A stretch of DNA of 64,000 bases from Psychrobacter luti (GTDB lineage Bacteria > Pseudomonadota > Gammaproteobacteria > Pseudomonadales > Moraxellaceae). Where the stretch lies: positions 62,001 to 126,000 of the forward strand of contig NZ_JACHXL010000004.1 of NCBI RefSeq assembly GCF_014192115.1, given 5' to 3'. This document shows, piece by piece, positions 1-8,563 of this stretch (positions within the stretch are counted from its first letter, which is position 1; each line of letters begins with the position of its first letter). A program made the position numbers and the translations under genes. The notes beneath the pieces were generated by a model. The model was not told where the DNA came from and did not search any database. It saw only the letters and a program-made list of their open reading frames with translations.

Positions 1-372
1 GTGCCAACTAATTTTTGGAGTGACTTATTACTTGATGATTGTTATAGATTGAAAATAGAGATTAAAGCTCATTTAACCTGAGGTTGTAGACAACTAGAAA
101 GATGCTTATGCCAGTTAAAGAAACCATAGTCACATAAAGATGTTACGAATAAATTTAGCCAATAAAAGTTTATCGAATTGTTTTCTATGTCAACTTATGT
201 TAGCATTAGTTGCTAATTATTACTGTTATGTAAATGCCTTCGAACACATAAAACTTTTAAAAAAGTCTATATTTATGCTTATGCAAGAATAGTAGCTAAT
301 GACTTTGAGCTCAGTGTCATACCGTATCGTTTTATTAAGCCCTAACCTTATTAGGGATTCAGGAGAGATTTT

Positions 373-1347
373 TTGAAAAAGTTTTTACCTTGGTTAGTTG
401 GGTTATTGGTTATATTTGCAATTTATCTTTATGCATCACCCTATCTCGTTCTAAATAATATTAAAAATGCCGCTGAACAAGGAGATGCAGATAAGCTTTC
501 AGGTTACATCGACTTTCCTAGCGTTAAGCAGAGTATGAAAGATCAAGTCAAAGCCGTTATGGTTAAAGAGCTTGCTTCCAGTAAGGAGCAAAATGGCTTT
601 GAAGCTTTAGGCACCATGTTAGGCACTGCAATGATAGATCCACTCATTGATGGTTTAGTAACGCCAGATGGTGTGGCATTAATGCTCCAAGGACAAAAAC
701 TAGATTTCGATTTAAATAATGACACGCCTGAAGATAAGCCTAAAGGCAAAAATGAAGATATCGATTATAAAGCTGGCTACCTATCCTTTAATCGATTCAA
801 AGTTCAGGTAATTGATGCAGATGATCCGAATGAGTCCATAGATGTGATCATGCATAGAGACTGGCTTAGCTGGAAGGTGACAAGGATTAACTTTTCTTTA
901 GATTCAAAAGATAAGAAAATCAAAGAATCCTCTGTCGCTGACTTAGACTGGGATAATGAAGATAATGCAAGTGAAGCCTATGATGATGTATTCCAAGATC
1001 TAGGTGAACAGCAGGATACTGATACTACATCAGACGTAAGTGAGAGTGCTTATGATTCTTTGAGTGACGACGACTACAATAACGGAACAGGTGCTAACGC
1101 TGTAGAAATCACCGGACCACTAACACCTGCCCAAGCGGCACACATTGATTATCTCGTTGATAATGATATTGAGGTATCGCAAGACATAATAGAGCTATTA
1201 AACGATTTTACACTTGGTGGTGGTTCAGAGTCTGATTTACGTAAATTCATTATCGAACGTTCAGGTTATGACGATGGTTATGATGGATTGGAAGATTGTC
1301 GTAACCCAGACTTAACCGAGGCGCAGTATATGAACAACTGTACCTAA
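373..1347 (+). CDS. DUF2939 family membrane-anchored protein
   Basis: The start is TTG, preceded by AGGAGAG 4-5 bases upstream, which decides it. Residues 5-25 form one hydrophobic segment, either an anchor or an uncleaved signal. Residues 30-60 carry the alternating pattern A..GD...L..YIDFP..KQS.K..., which I recognise as the DUF2939 signature. Function of this family is unknown. The middle and C-terminal parts (about 170-250) are very acidic (Asp/Glu/Ser), and the last residues contain two Cys. The gene stands alone, with a hairpin terminator 30 bases after its stop. Confidence 0.75.
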   Translation: MKKFLPWLVGLLVIFAIYLYASPYLVLNNIKNAAEQGDADKLSGYIDFPSVKQSMKDQVKAVMVKELASSKEQNGFEALGTMLGTAMIDPLIDGLVTPDGVALMLQGQKLDFDLNNDTPEDKPKGKNEDIDYKAGYLSFNRFKVQVIDADDPNESIDVIMHRDWLSWKVTRINFSLDSKDKKIKESSVADLDWDNEDNASEAYDDVFQDLGEQQDTDTTSDVSESAYDSLSDDDYNNGTGANAVEITGPLTPAQAAHIDYLVDNDIEVSQDIIELLNDFTLGGGSESDLRKFIIERSGYDDGYDGLEDCRNPDLTEAQYMNNCT

Positions 1348-1378
1348 TGAATAGTAGGTAATAATTCTAGTAAAAAAC

Positions 1379-1401
1379 AAGCCACCTTTTTAAGGTGGCT
1401 T
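1379..1401 (+). terminator. Hairpin terminator of the DUF2939 gene
   Basis: The arms AAGCCACC and GGTGGCTT surround a T-rich loop, 30 bases after the stop codon. The T-run after the stem is short (TATTATT), so efficiency is uncertain. Confidence 0.65.
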
Positions 1402-1847
1402 ATTATTGCTTACGCTCTGTCATAGATGTTACTTTCAATCGATATATACCCGGTATATCTCCAACACTCGTTAGACAATAATATTGATTACATTTTAGTA
1501 TGCATTACAAGATTGATTATCAAATTCAACTATTGTAGTTTTATTTACAAATACAATAACAACCATTGGATACTGATGTCGTTGTCTTTGTTGACAACGA
1601 ATTCGTCTTGTAGTCAAATGTTTGATTACAGATGATTGGGATTACGATGTCGTTTATACAATCGCTTCGCTCTTATATAAACTTCGCTTTTTATACGTTA
1701 CGCCACGCCGTAACATAATATAAGCAGACACGATTATTTTTTACATCCTGCGATATGTTGGGAGAAAAACAACTTACTCCCGTAAACATGAGGTTTTTAA
1801 CAACATTGACACTCAAAAAAACCCGAGATTAAAAAACTCGCTTATAG
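1402..1847. other. 446-base stretch without a supported gene
   Basis: It is AT-rich. There is a 7-bp inverted repeat CGTTGTC/GACAACG at 1580-1599 and a short GTTACG/CGTAAC repeat near 1705-1722. A 69-codon frame at 1426 has no ribosome site or protein-like composition. A weak hairpin with an A-run at 1814-1841 could end the umuC-umuD transcript coming from the right (minus strand). Confidence 0.4.
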
Positions 1848-2051
1848 CTATATCTCTAAATGTGGTGCTTGTGACTGTCTGATCCGCTGATCTGACTTAG
1901 CTTGAATATCTCTGCCCCAGTTCGTTGCTCTTGCAGACACCAGCTGACGGTAGTTTTCGTCCTCGCTCATTTGTATGGCGTTCAGTGCTGACCTGTCTAT
2001 CCATCCTTGTACTAAATCATTAGACTCACTTTGCTCTTTTTTATCAGTCAT
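1848..2051 (-). CDS. Small hydrophilic protein, third gene of the umuC-umuD unit
   Basis: This encodes a 67-aa protein not recognised as a known family. The start at 2051 is preceded by GGGAG at 8 bases. A longer reading from 2252 would overlap umuD in another frame and is rejected. The protein is polar and rich in Gln, Glu, Asp and Arg. It contains repeated Ala-Leu/Ala-Thr helices and no membrane segment. It lies 88 bases after umuD on the same strand, so it may be cotranscribed with it. No function is proposed beyond this context. Confidence 0.5.
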   Translation of the reverse strand: MTDKKEQSESNDLVQGWIDRSALNAIQMSEDENYRQLVSARATNWGRDIQAKSDQRIRQSQAPHLEI

Positions 2052-2139
2052 TGCTTTGCTCCCTTTTCCTACGTTAATAATGCTCGTTACTACTATTCTA
2101 CTTTCTGCTACAAACCTGACTACTCTTATCACTCTACCT

Positions 2140-2565
2140 TCAACGCTTAAACCGTCTAATACTACTCGCCACCACCCCGAACAGCTCAAGCGATCCTTTA
2201 ACCACAATATCGGCATAATTCTCATTGTGCGCTCGCAGTATGATGTGCTCACCCAGTATCAATTGCTTAGCCGTGAATCCATCGTCTATCAGCGCAATCA
2301 CAATGTCTTTGTGACAGGCTGTCAGTGAGCGATCAACGATTAGAATGTCATTGGGATAGATACCAATATTGACCATACTGTCCCCTTCCACCTCAACCAG
2401 ATACGTCGATGCAGGATGGCGTATGAGTAGCGTGTTTAAATCAATACGGTTTTGCACATAGTCGGTCGCTGGGCTTGGAAAACCAGCCTTAATTTTATCG
2501 CTGTATAAAGACAGCAATATCGTTTCACCTTCATTGGTCAGCTTACCGATTATTTTGACAGTCAT
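2140..2565 (-). CDS. umuD: UmuD, LexA-type self-cleaving subunit of DNA polymerase V
   Basis: After RecA-stimulated self-cleavage, UmuD' joins UmuC as the error-prone polymerase V. The 141-aa length matches the family (E. coli 139). The cleavage site is Ala27-Gly28 followed by FPSP; E. coli UmuD has Cys-Gly here, so this copy has the LexA-like Ala-Gly pair. The catalytic Ser63 lies in EGDSM and the Lys100 in FTAKQL. The start codon follows the umuC stop directly (TAGATG), so translation is probably coupled. The order umuC then umuD is opposite to the usual umuD-umuC. There is no N-terminal DNA-binding extension of the Acinetobacter UmuDAb type. Confidence 0.9.
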   Translation of the reverse strand: MTVKIIGKLTNEGETILLSLYSDKIKAGFPSPATDYVQNRIDLNTLLIRHPASTYLVEVEGDSMVNIGIYPNDILIVDRSLTACHKDIVIALIDDGFTAKQLILGEHIILRAHNENYADIVVKGSLELFGVVASSIRRFKR

Positions 2566-3894
2566 CTAATGCACCTTAGGCAATTGATTGATGTTGGTGG
2601 TATAGCAAGGCGATAGCATATTACGGCTCATCTGCCATGATTGATTTGCTTTGATACCTTCACTGGCAATAAATACCGCTGCTTGCTGATTGCTGTTCTG
2701 CCCGTACTTTTGATTGAGCTCATCCATGATGGCAGTGACTTCAACTCTTTTGTTGGTGCTTTTTTTAGCTCGTTCCTCCTGACCGCTATCATTTTGGTTG
2801 CTCTGACCTTCTGCAAACAAATCAAGCTGCACCTCATCATGCTGGCAGATTCCAAGCAGCATCACACCCGCTTTCGCATAGCGTACCTCTTCTTTATAAA
2901 TCACCTTTAGTACTTGTCTGGCAGCGGTGACCATCACTCTGCTGTCTGCGGTGGGCGTTATGAAGTGATAGTCACCAGAGATTAAGACATAGGGCTCGTT
3001 CTTACTAAAGGGGCTGTTCTTAGCAAAGACAGTGATATAGGCACACACGCTGTCTTGTTTACGTAGCTTACTGGCGGCCTTAGCCACATGAGCACAGATA
3101 GACTCACTAAGAGCCTGCTGGTCGGTGATGCGCTCGGAGAAAGACCGTGAGGAGATGATTTGCTTTTTAGGCGCTATGCTTTCAATACCCAGACAGGACT
3201 GACCGTTGAGCTCTAAGCAGGTGCGCTCGAGTACCACGCCAAAGTGCTGCCTTATCTTGCCAGGCTCGCAGATAGCAAGCTGGTAAACGGTATGAATGCC
3301 CATCTCATTGAGTCTGAGCTTATAACGACGACCCACACCCCATAGCTCACCGACATCGGTTATCTGCATGATGCGGCGTATCCATCTGATATTCTCTAAT
3401 ACACAAACCCCTTTGGTTGCTGGGTACTTCTTAGCCGCGTGATTGGCAAGCTTTGCCATGGTCTTGGTAGTGCCAATGCCGACACTCACTGGAATGCCAG
3501 TATGCATCTCGACAATGGCTTTAAGCTTATGTCCATAAGCACTTAAATCTTGCATGGCAACAGGATAGTCAGCTAAGTATAAAAAGGCTTCATCAATGGA
3601 ATAGACTTCAACCGTTGGACAAAGGGTCTCGAGGGTCATCATGACACGTTGGGAGATATCAGCGTAGAGAGTGTAGTTGGAGCTGAAGACGGTGACGTTG
3701 TTCTGATCACAGAAGTCTTTGACTTGAAAGTAAGGCACACCCATCTTGATACCGAGTAGCTTCGCCTCAGATGAGCGAGCGACGACGCAGCCATCATTGT
3801 TAGAGAGCACGACCACAGGCTTGTCCTTAAGATCAGGACGAAAGAGCTTTTCACAGTTGGCATAAAAGCTATTGCAGTCGATGAGCGCGTACAT
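2566..3894 (-). CDS. umuC: UmuC, Y-family DNA polymerase V catalytic subunit
   Basis: Y-family translesion polymerase of 442 aa. I chose the start at 3894 because MYALIDCNSFYA aligns with the family N-terminus. The open frame runs 31 codons further up, but that part is unlike UmuC and would cross the promoter region. Catalytic carboxylates are Asp6 and the pair Asp101-Glu102 in YSIDEAF. SNNDGCVVAR at 31-40 is the conserved incoming-nucleotide region. A little-finger domain follows, with a C-terminal region for UmuD' contact. It is the first gene of the unit and is followed with no gap by umuD. Expression is probably DNA-damage inducible through the palindromes upstream. Confidence 0.93.
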   Translation of the reverse strand: MYALIDCNSFYANCEKLFRPDLKDKPVVVLSNNDGCVVARSSEAKLLGIKMGVPYFQVKDFCDQNNVTVFSSNYTLYADISQRVMMTLETLCPTVEVYSIDEAFLYLADYPVAMQDLSAYGHKLKAIVEMHTGIPVSVGIGTTKTMAKLANHAAKKYPATKGVCVLENIRWIRRIMQITDVGELWGVGRRYKLRLNEMGIHTVYQLAICEPGKIRQHFGVVLERTCLELNGQSCLGIESIAPKKQIISSRSFSERITDQQALSESICAHVAKAASKLRKQDSVCAYITVFAKNSPFSKNEPYVLISGDYHFITPTADSRVMVTAARQVLKVIYKEEVRYAKAGVMLLGICQHDEVQLDLFAEGQSNQNDSGQEERAKKSTNKRVEVTAIMDELNQKYGQNSNQQAAVFIASEGIKANQSWQMSRNMLSPCYTTNINQLPKVH

Positions 3895-3962
3895 GGCAGA
3901 CTCGGCATAAAAGAAAAGGTATATCCAAGCGTGAGTATCCATGTTTGGACAAGATGACTTTG

Positions 3963-3992
3963 ATTGTAGAGACAGCGGCTTGAACAATTCAA
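3963..3992 (-). promoter_or_regulatory. Probable umuC promoter
   Basis: Read on the minus strand: -35 TTGAAT (3987-3992), an 18-base spacer, and -10 TACAAT (3963-3968). It lies about 70 bases upstream of the chosen umuC start. The -35 box sits inside the palindrome at 3979-3993, as expected for a repressed SOS promoter. Confidence 0.5.
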
Positions 3993-3993
3993 G
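3979..3993. promoter_or_regulatory. Candidate damage-response operator
   Basis: A perfect palindrome, CTTGAA-CAA-TTCAAG, covers the -35 of the umuC promoter. TTGAA/TTCAA half-sites are reported for the Acinetobacter UmuDAb repressor, but with a longer spacer. The match in half-site is seen; the regulator is inferred. Confidence 0.4.
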
Positions 3994-4012
3994 GGCAGAT
4001 GTGATTCATGCG

Positions 4013-4026
4013 ACGACAGTTGTCGT
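4013..4026. repeat. Second palindrome upstream of umuC
   Basis: Inverted repeat ACGACA-GT-TGTCGT lies about 20 bases further up than the operator candidate. It may be a second regulatory site. Confidence 0.35.
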
Positions 4027-4341
4027 GAGAGTTTTAAAGTTGGTAGTATGGTTGGAGAATATTTAACTTAATTATTAACTAACTTAATATCCATATACCA
4101 ATTTAAATGGCAGTCGATTCCTGTAGTGGGTACCATGGTCTAATCTTAACGCCTAACAATACCAACGCTTGTGTCGATATATTAAGTAACTTTATTATTT
4201 CAGTGTACTTGATAGTGTACTTGTGATTAATGTTTCGAGATTATTTAATTAACATTCGATAGACGTACTCGATTATTTTTAAGAGTTACTGGTATAGTTA
4301 CCCTCAAATTAAAAGATAGACTATATTTTAGGAGTTTTATT
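4027..4341. other. Intergenic stretch with a tRNA-3'-end-like tail
   Basis: It is AT-rich and has no gene. At about 4110-4135 it holds CGATTCCTGTAGTGGGTACC followed by A, which resembles the T-arm and acceptor end of a tRNA ending in CCA, but no tRNA body precedes it. The 9-mer GGGTACCAT recurs at 20026-20034. Two GTGTACTTG words lie near 4200-4225. Confidence 0.3.
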
Positions 4342-4947
4342 TTGAAGGTATATTTGTATTTAGAAAAAGAAGAATGGGCAGACGCTTGGGTAAATGGTGG
4401 AGAAATACCGATTACACCTGCAAGTGCATATTTAGCAGATGACCGTGATGGTATTATGACTCCTGATGAAAACCTAATCCACAAGGGTGAAGTACCCATA
4501 CCAAGTTTACGTCAATTTGGGTTTGATTTTAGAAGTGTCCAAAATTTAAATATGTCTGGCAATAGTATAATTAGCAATATAAATGGCATTGAGGAAGCGA
4601 CACACGTTCCCGACATAACAAATGGCAGTTATTACAAAGAAGATGGATTAATCTTATCTTTCTGTAATCATCTTTCACCTGATACTGCTCTTAAACTTGG
4701 TAAGGTGATATGTGTTGAATTAACTAACATTGCCAAAACTAAGAAACAACTTGATAAGAGATTAGGAATTAGAAGTGAGATGAATAAGTGTGAATACACA
4801 GAAGACCATCACCGAAATCATTTTTTAAAGCATAAAGATGATTCTTGGCAAGATGAATACCGTATCTTTTGGAAATCCCAACAAGGTAGGAGATGGGTAA
4901 ATATACCTTCTGGCACAGCAAAGATTGTATGGACTTTAAATTCATAA
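4342..4947 (+). CDS. Orphan protein of unknown function
   Basis: A 201-aa protein with a TTG start and GGAG 6-8 bases before it. I do not recognise the family with confidence. The sequence is soluble and rich in Asn, Lys and Trp, with no signal or membrane segment. Visible features are NGGEIPITPAS near 18-28, a TPDEN motif near 40, an ILSFCNH stretch near 103-109, and a C-terminal HHRNHFLKH and DSWQDEYRIFW pair. The WxxEYRxFW pattern loosely recalls DUF2971-type proteins. It has no operon partner, low GC and neighbours with decayed genes, all consistent with transferred DNA. Confidence 0.55.
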   Translation: MKVYLYLEKEEWADAWVNGGEIPITPASAYLADDRDGIMTPDENLIHKGEVPIPSLRQFGFDFRSVQNLNMSGNSIISNINGIEEATHVPDITNGSYYKEDGLILSFCNHLSPDTALKLGKVICVELTNIAKTKKQLDKRLGIRSEMNKCEYTEDHHRNHFLKHKDDSWQDEYRIFWKSQQGRRWVNIPSGTAKIVWTLNS

Positions 4948-5159
4948 TTTTAATCAGGTTTTTAAGTTCAACTCCTATACTAAGAAATAAACTACACGCT
5001 TCAGCCCAAGTGATTACGGTCTTTCTTGATTATAAATATTATCTATACCAACAATAATACCAACAATCGATTTTTATTATTGCTACTCCCCTTCATGGGG
5101 TCAATGTTACAAACAAGCTCATTAGTCCCAAAAACTACCTAATTCTCAGCACTCTATCT

Positions 5160-6485
5160 TTAATTTAACATTCGATAACCTTCACAACCTTTTTTAAGCC
5201 CGTTATCACACGCTTTTCCCAACCACTCTTTTGCAGTCACGCGATTTTTACCAACCCCTTCACCTTTCATGTACAAAGCTCCAAGCATCAGTTGAGCATC
5301 GGCATGGCCTTGGTTGGCAGCTTTTCGATACCATTCAACGGCTTTAATAATATCTTGCCTAGCCCCTTCGCCTTTATGGTGCATCTTTCCAAGACTGAAC
5401 TGAGCATCAGCAAACCCTTGGTTGCTAGATTTTTCATACCATTTAGCGGCTTCAGCATGATCTTGTCTAACACTTTCACCGCTGTGGTAAATCAAACCTA
5501 GAATATATTGTGCTCCTGGATGCCCTTGATTGGCTGATCTTTGTTGCCAGCTTTTAGCAATCGTACTATCTTTTCGAACACCCAAGCCATTCGCATACAT
5601 TCCACCAAGGTGAAACTGAGCATCAGCATTGTCTTGATCAGCAGCTTTTTGATACCATTCAGCAGCTTTAGCATAGTCTTGCTTAACCCCTTCGCCTTTA
5701 AAGTACAGTATCCCAAGAAAATATTGAGCCTTTATATGTCCCTGACTAGCTGCTTTTTCATACCATTGAGCGGCTTGAGCATAGTCTTGTCTAACTCCTT
5801 CGCCTTTAGCATACATCACCCCAAGATTGTATTGAGACTCATCATGACCTTGGTTAGCAGCTTTACGAAACAACTCAGCGGCTTTAGCATAGTCCTTCTT
5901 AACTCCTTCGCCTTTAGCATACATTATCCCAAGATTTGACCGAGCAGAATTATGACCTTGGTTAGCTGCTTTTTCATACCATTCAGCAGATTTAGCATAG
6001 TCTTGCTTAACACTTTGACCTTTATTGTACATCACCCCAAGATTGTATTGAGACTCATCATGACCTTGGTTAGCAGCTTTACGAAAAAACTCAGCGGCTT
6101 TAGCGTAATCTTGTTTAACACCTAAGCCGTCGTAGTAAATGATCCCCTGAAGGTATTGTTCTTCAGCAAAATCTTGACTAGCTACTTTGATATTATCTTG
6201 GCGAGTAGCAGTACCATTGTTAAGCATTGCCTCGATATTAAACTGAGCTTTAGTGTTACCTTGACTAGCTGCTTTTTGAAACCATTCAAACGCTTTAGTA
6301 TTGTCCCGAAGTACCCCTTCGCCCTTATAGTACATCACTCCAAGATTATATTGAGCAGAAGCATTGCCTTGGTTAGCTAACCTTTAATTTTCGTTAAAAT
6401 TAGCAGCCACAGCTGAGAAAGACAGCATCGCTGCTGCTAAAAAAATGGCGGTTTTGCGAATAACTGAGGCTTTGAATATTGGCAT
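5160..6485 (-). pseudogene. Sel1-repeat (TPR-like) periplasmic protein, interrupted by an in-frame TAA
   Basis: The frame opens at 6485 with a clear signal peptide (MPIFKASVIRKTAIFLAAAM, then ending SAVAA). It meets TAA at 6384-6386 after 33 codons and continues in the same frame with about 10 Sel1 repeats to 5160. Each repeat is about 36 residues (A.YNLGVMY.KGEGV.QDYAKAAEWY.KAANQG). The body has a possible GTG at 6338, but a product starting there would lack an export signal. Sel1 proteins are helical scaffolds, often exported. The last repeat ends with a Cys-containing cap (KACDNGLKKGCEGY) common in such proteins. The repeats are similar at DNA level, so copy number may change. Confidence 0.75.
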
Positions 6486-6854
6486 AGCATGTCTCTACTA
6501 AGTGATTTTTGGATTTACATTTGTGCGTTATTGCTATGATAGCAGAACTATTTTCGAGCACTCTACCCAACGACTTTTTACCACTAAAATCATTTGTCAT
6601 AATCTAATTTATTGAATTTATGTAGTTGAGTTATAAGCAAATAAAACGTACTGAGTTAGATTGTAGGCTAATAGAAAAGCAACTGAATTTATTTAAACTT
6701 AAAGGCAGAACTATATATCTAGAAAACTAAATTCGATTATAATATAAATACTAAGTATTATATCTAGTCACTATCACTTTTATCAGTTGCCTTGAGCATT
6801 GTAGTCAAGTAACTCTAAATATTAATAACAACCTTTAAAAATGAGGCTTGCTGT
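6486..6854. other. 369-base AT-rich divergent intergenic region
   Basis: It lies between the Sel1 gene (leftward) and the secreted-protein gene (rightward). No gene, terminator or strong promoter could be supported in it. Confidence 0.4.
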
Positions 6855-7433
6855 ATGAAATTAATACATAAATGGAGTTTGATAATTAGTCTAGGTTTAT
6901 CTAGTCTAATTATTAGTGGAGCTGCCAAAGCAGATACAAAAATGATGAATAACCACTTAAAGTGTGCTGCTTATATGGATGTTGCTGCTCGTGATATTGC
7001 AGCTTCGGCAGCTATAACAGGAAAAAACTTGATTCCTCAGGATGCTCTTGAATCATATATTGGTCTTAGTGGAATGAATTTATTAGCTTATTCTAAAGGT
7101 AAGCCTTTGGAAGAAGTTGCTCGTCAGTTTATTAAAGAAAAGGAAATAATTAGAGCTAAAGCGGGTAAAGATTCTGGTTATAAAATAGATGGTAGAACAT
7201 TTAATCCTAATCGCTTAACAGCATATTTTCAATACATGCTTAAAGACGCTGAAGTATATTGTAAACCAACCTTTGGTATCACAGGTAGACTAACAGCATC
7301 ATACTCTTCAGAAGAAGAGTTTTGGTCAGCAGCTCGTAAACTGGCAGATGAAGTTAAGAGACAAGAGAATAATTATGAAAGTAATTCCAATAGGTACCGA
7401 TCATATGCTAGGGACTCAGTAGAAATCGAGTAG
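6855..7433 (+). CDS. Small secreted protein of unknown function
   Basis: A 192-aa protein with a signal peptide: Lys/His at the start, hydrophobic residues 8-22, and an AKA-DT cleavage site near 27. The mature part contains two Cys (near 37 and 137), KCAAYMDVAARDI near 36-48 and a Lys/Glu-rich helix in the middle. The C-terminus is polar and rich in Asn, Ser, Arg and Tyr. The weakly spaced AGG (ATGAGGCTTGCTGT) precedes the ATG. Many Moraxellaceae genomes encode such short periplasmic proteins, but I do not recognise a named family. Confidence 0.6.
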   Translation: MKLIHKWSLIISLGLSSLIISGAAKADTKMMNNHLKCAAYMDVAARDIAASAAITGKNLIPQDALESYIGLSGMNLLAYSKGKPLEEVARQFIKEKEIIRAKAGKDSGYKIDGRTFNPNRLTAYFQYMLKDAEVYCKPTFGITGRLTASYSSEEEFWSAARKLADEVKRQENNYESNSNRYRSYARDSVEIE

Positions 7434-7518
7434 ATGAAGACCTATCATATTATGATGACGTAGTGATAATAGCGGATTAATAGTAGAGCCGAAATCATAA
7501 GCACACTTAATCGTGGAC

Positions 7519-7647
7519 TTATGCAACGACAAGAAAGCCCATTAAAATTTTAATGGGCTTTCTTGTCGTTGCAGCCTTGATTGCTGCTTTCGGATAAATA
7601 TTAGGTTCAGTGCGCTGACTAAAAAAACCTTTATTATCCTTTTTCAT
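7519..7647 (-). CDS. Possible 42-aa membrane peptide whose end lies in a palindrome
   Basis: The frame begins at 7647 with GAGAGAAAG upstream. It encodes MKKDNKGFF..., an Ala/Lys/Thr middle part and a hydrophobic end (ILMGFLVVA), then stops with TAA at 7519-7521. The last 17 codons are exactly the 52-bp palindrome at 7522-7573, so the frame may be the remaining front of a longer membrane protein cut off by a rearrangement. Expression is unproven, and the palindrome may act only as a terminator. Confidence 0.3.
   Translation of the reverse strand: MKKDNKGFFSQRTEPNIYPKAAIKAATTRKPIKILMGFLVVA
7522..7573. repeat. Perfect 52-bp palindrome without a loop
   Basis: Each arm is 26 bases; the left arm runs TGCAACGACAAGAAAGCCCA then TTAAAA, and the right arm is its exact reverse complement. 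It lies 88 bases after the secreted-protein gene. It could terminate transcripts from both sides (stem CCCATTAAAA/TTTTAATGGG), but a loopless arm this long is unusual for a terminator and could extrude as a cruciform. Confidence 0.9.
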
Positions 7648-7798
7648 GTCTTTCTCTCGTTAGCGGTAAGGCTTTTTTACTATATAGCTGGTAGTTCGAT
7701 GCGCTATACAGGAGCCGAACGTACTCCAAAAACGTACGCATATTAAAAAAAGTAAAACTATGGAACCTGTTCATAATTGTATGTTAGCAATTAACTCT

Positions 7799-8233
7799 TT
7801 ACTCATAATGCGAAAAATTTAACGATTCGATGTAGAAATTTTCTTTAATGAAAATGGGTATCAACTTAGATAAATACCAGTCAAAATCTGTTATATTGTA
7901 GTTATTAGTCTGCCTATTATTAATACAACATATGCTAACTGATAAATCTGGATATATAAGAAACTCCCCACCTATATTGGTATCTAGCCATGATAGTGAG
8001 ATCCCTAGTGTTTCTTTAGCTTTATGTTGTATTGTCAATATACTAAAAATCTCACTATCTGTAATATTAACTTGTTACTTCCAATCAAACATACCGTTAT
8101 CATTTTCTGGTAAGAAAACCTTTTCGCCGTTATCGTAAATAGTCCATCCATGATGTAATAAACATTTCAATACATCTATTGCATCCCTGTCAGTGTCCAG
8201 TAAATGAATATCCAGACTAGCTGAAATTGACAT
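7799..8233 (-). pseudogene. Small soluble protein gene with an in-frame TAA (nonsense-interrupted)
   Basis: The frame starts at 8233 (MSISASLDIHLLD...) and reads 52 codons to TAA at 8075-8077. It continues in the same frame for 91 further codons to 7799. Both halves look like one globular protein of about 144 aa: DRDAIDVLKCLLHHGW, a DNG...LPENDNGMFDW stretch, then ISLSWLDTNIGGEFLIYP and a C-terminal helix. The codon after the stop is CAA. The layout, a small acidic orphan, is like immunity-type proteins, but that is only an impression. A TTG at 8038 could restart the second part, without a good ribosome site. Confidence 0.65.
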
Positions 8234-8563
8234 AAGAATTCCTATTAGGATAGATGAGCTTATTAGCGGTAGTAAAATAAAGTATACCCCAAGGGAACCA
8301 GCTAATTAGGCTCATAAATCAATTAATAGACCACTCAAAATAGACTATAGTCATGGAACCGCTTATAACAGACTGTAATATGCTATAGGTGTCATTCGCT
8401 AATAAAACCTAAGTGAACCGCGAGTACCTCTAACAAACAACCAAGGATCTACTTCGACATCGCTATAAGATGGATTATCAGTAGCGGTGACCACTTCACT
8501 TATTTTCAATACTCTAGCTTGTTTAGGTAGTTACGCTAACCCTGCTATGTTTATGTCACAGCA
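8234..8563. other. 330-base intergenic stretch
   Basis: It contains scattered GGAACC words and no supported gene. It is presumably the leader of the broken gene at 7799-8233 and the trailer of the gene at 8564. Confidence 0.35.

Noticed and set aside
1426..1635. 69-codon plus-strand frame
   Set aside because: Low complexity, no ribosome site, in an AT-rich gap with inverted repeats.
2052..2252. N-terminal extension of the small gene at 1848-2051 into umuD
   Set aside because: It would overlap the end of umuD in another frame, while a good ribosome site precedes the internal ATG at 2051.
3895..3987. 31-residue N-terminal extension of UmuC
   Set aside because: It is unlike the family N-terminus and runs through the likely promoter and leader.
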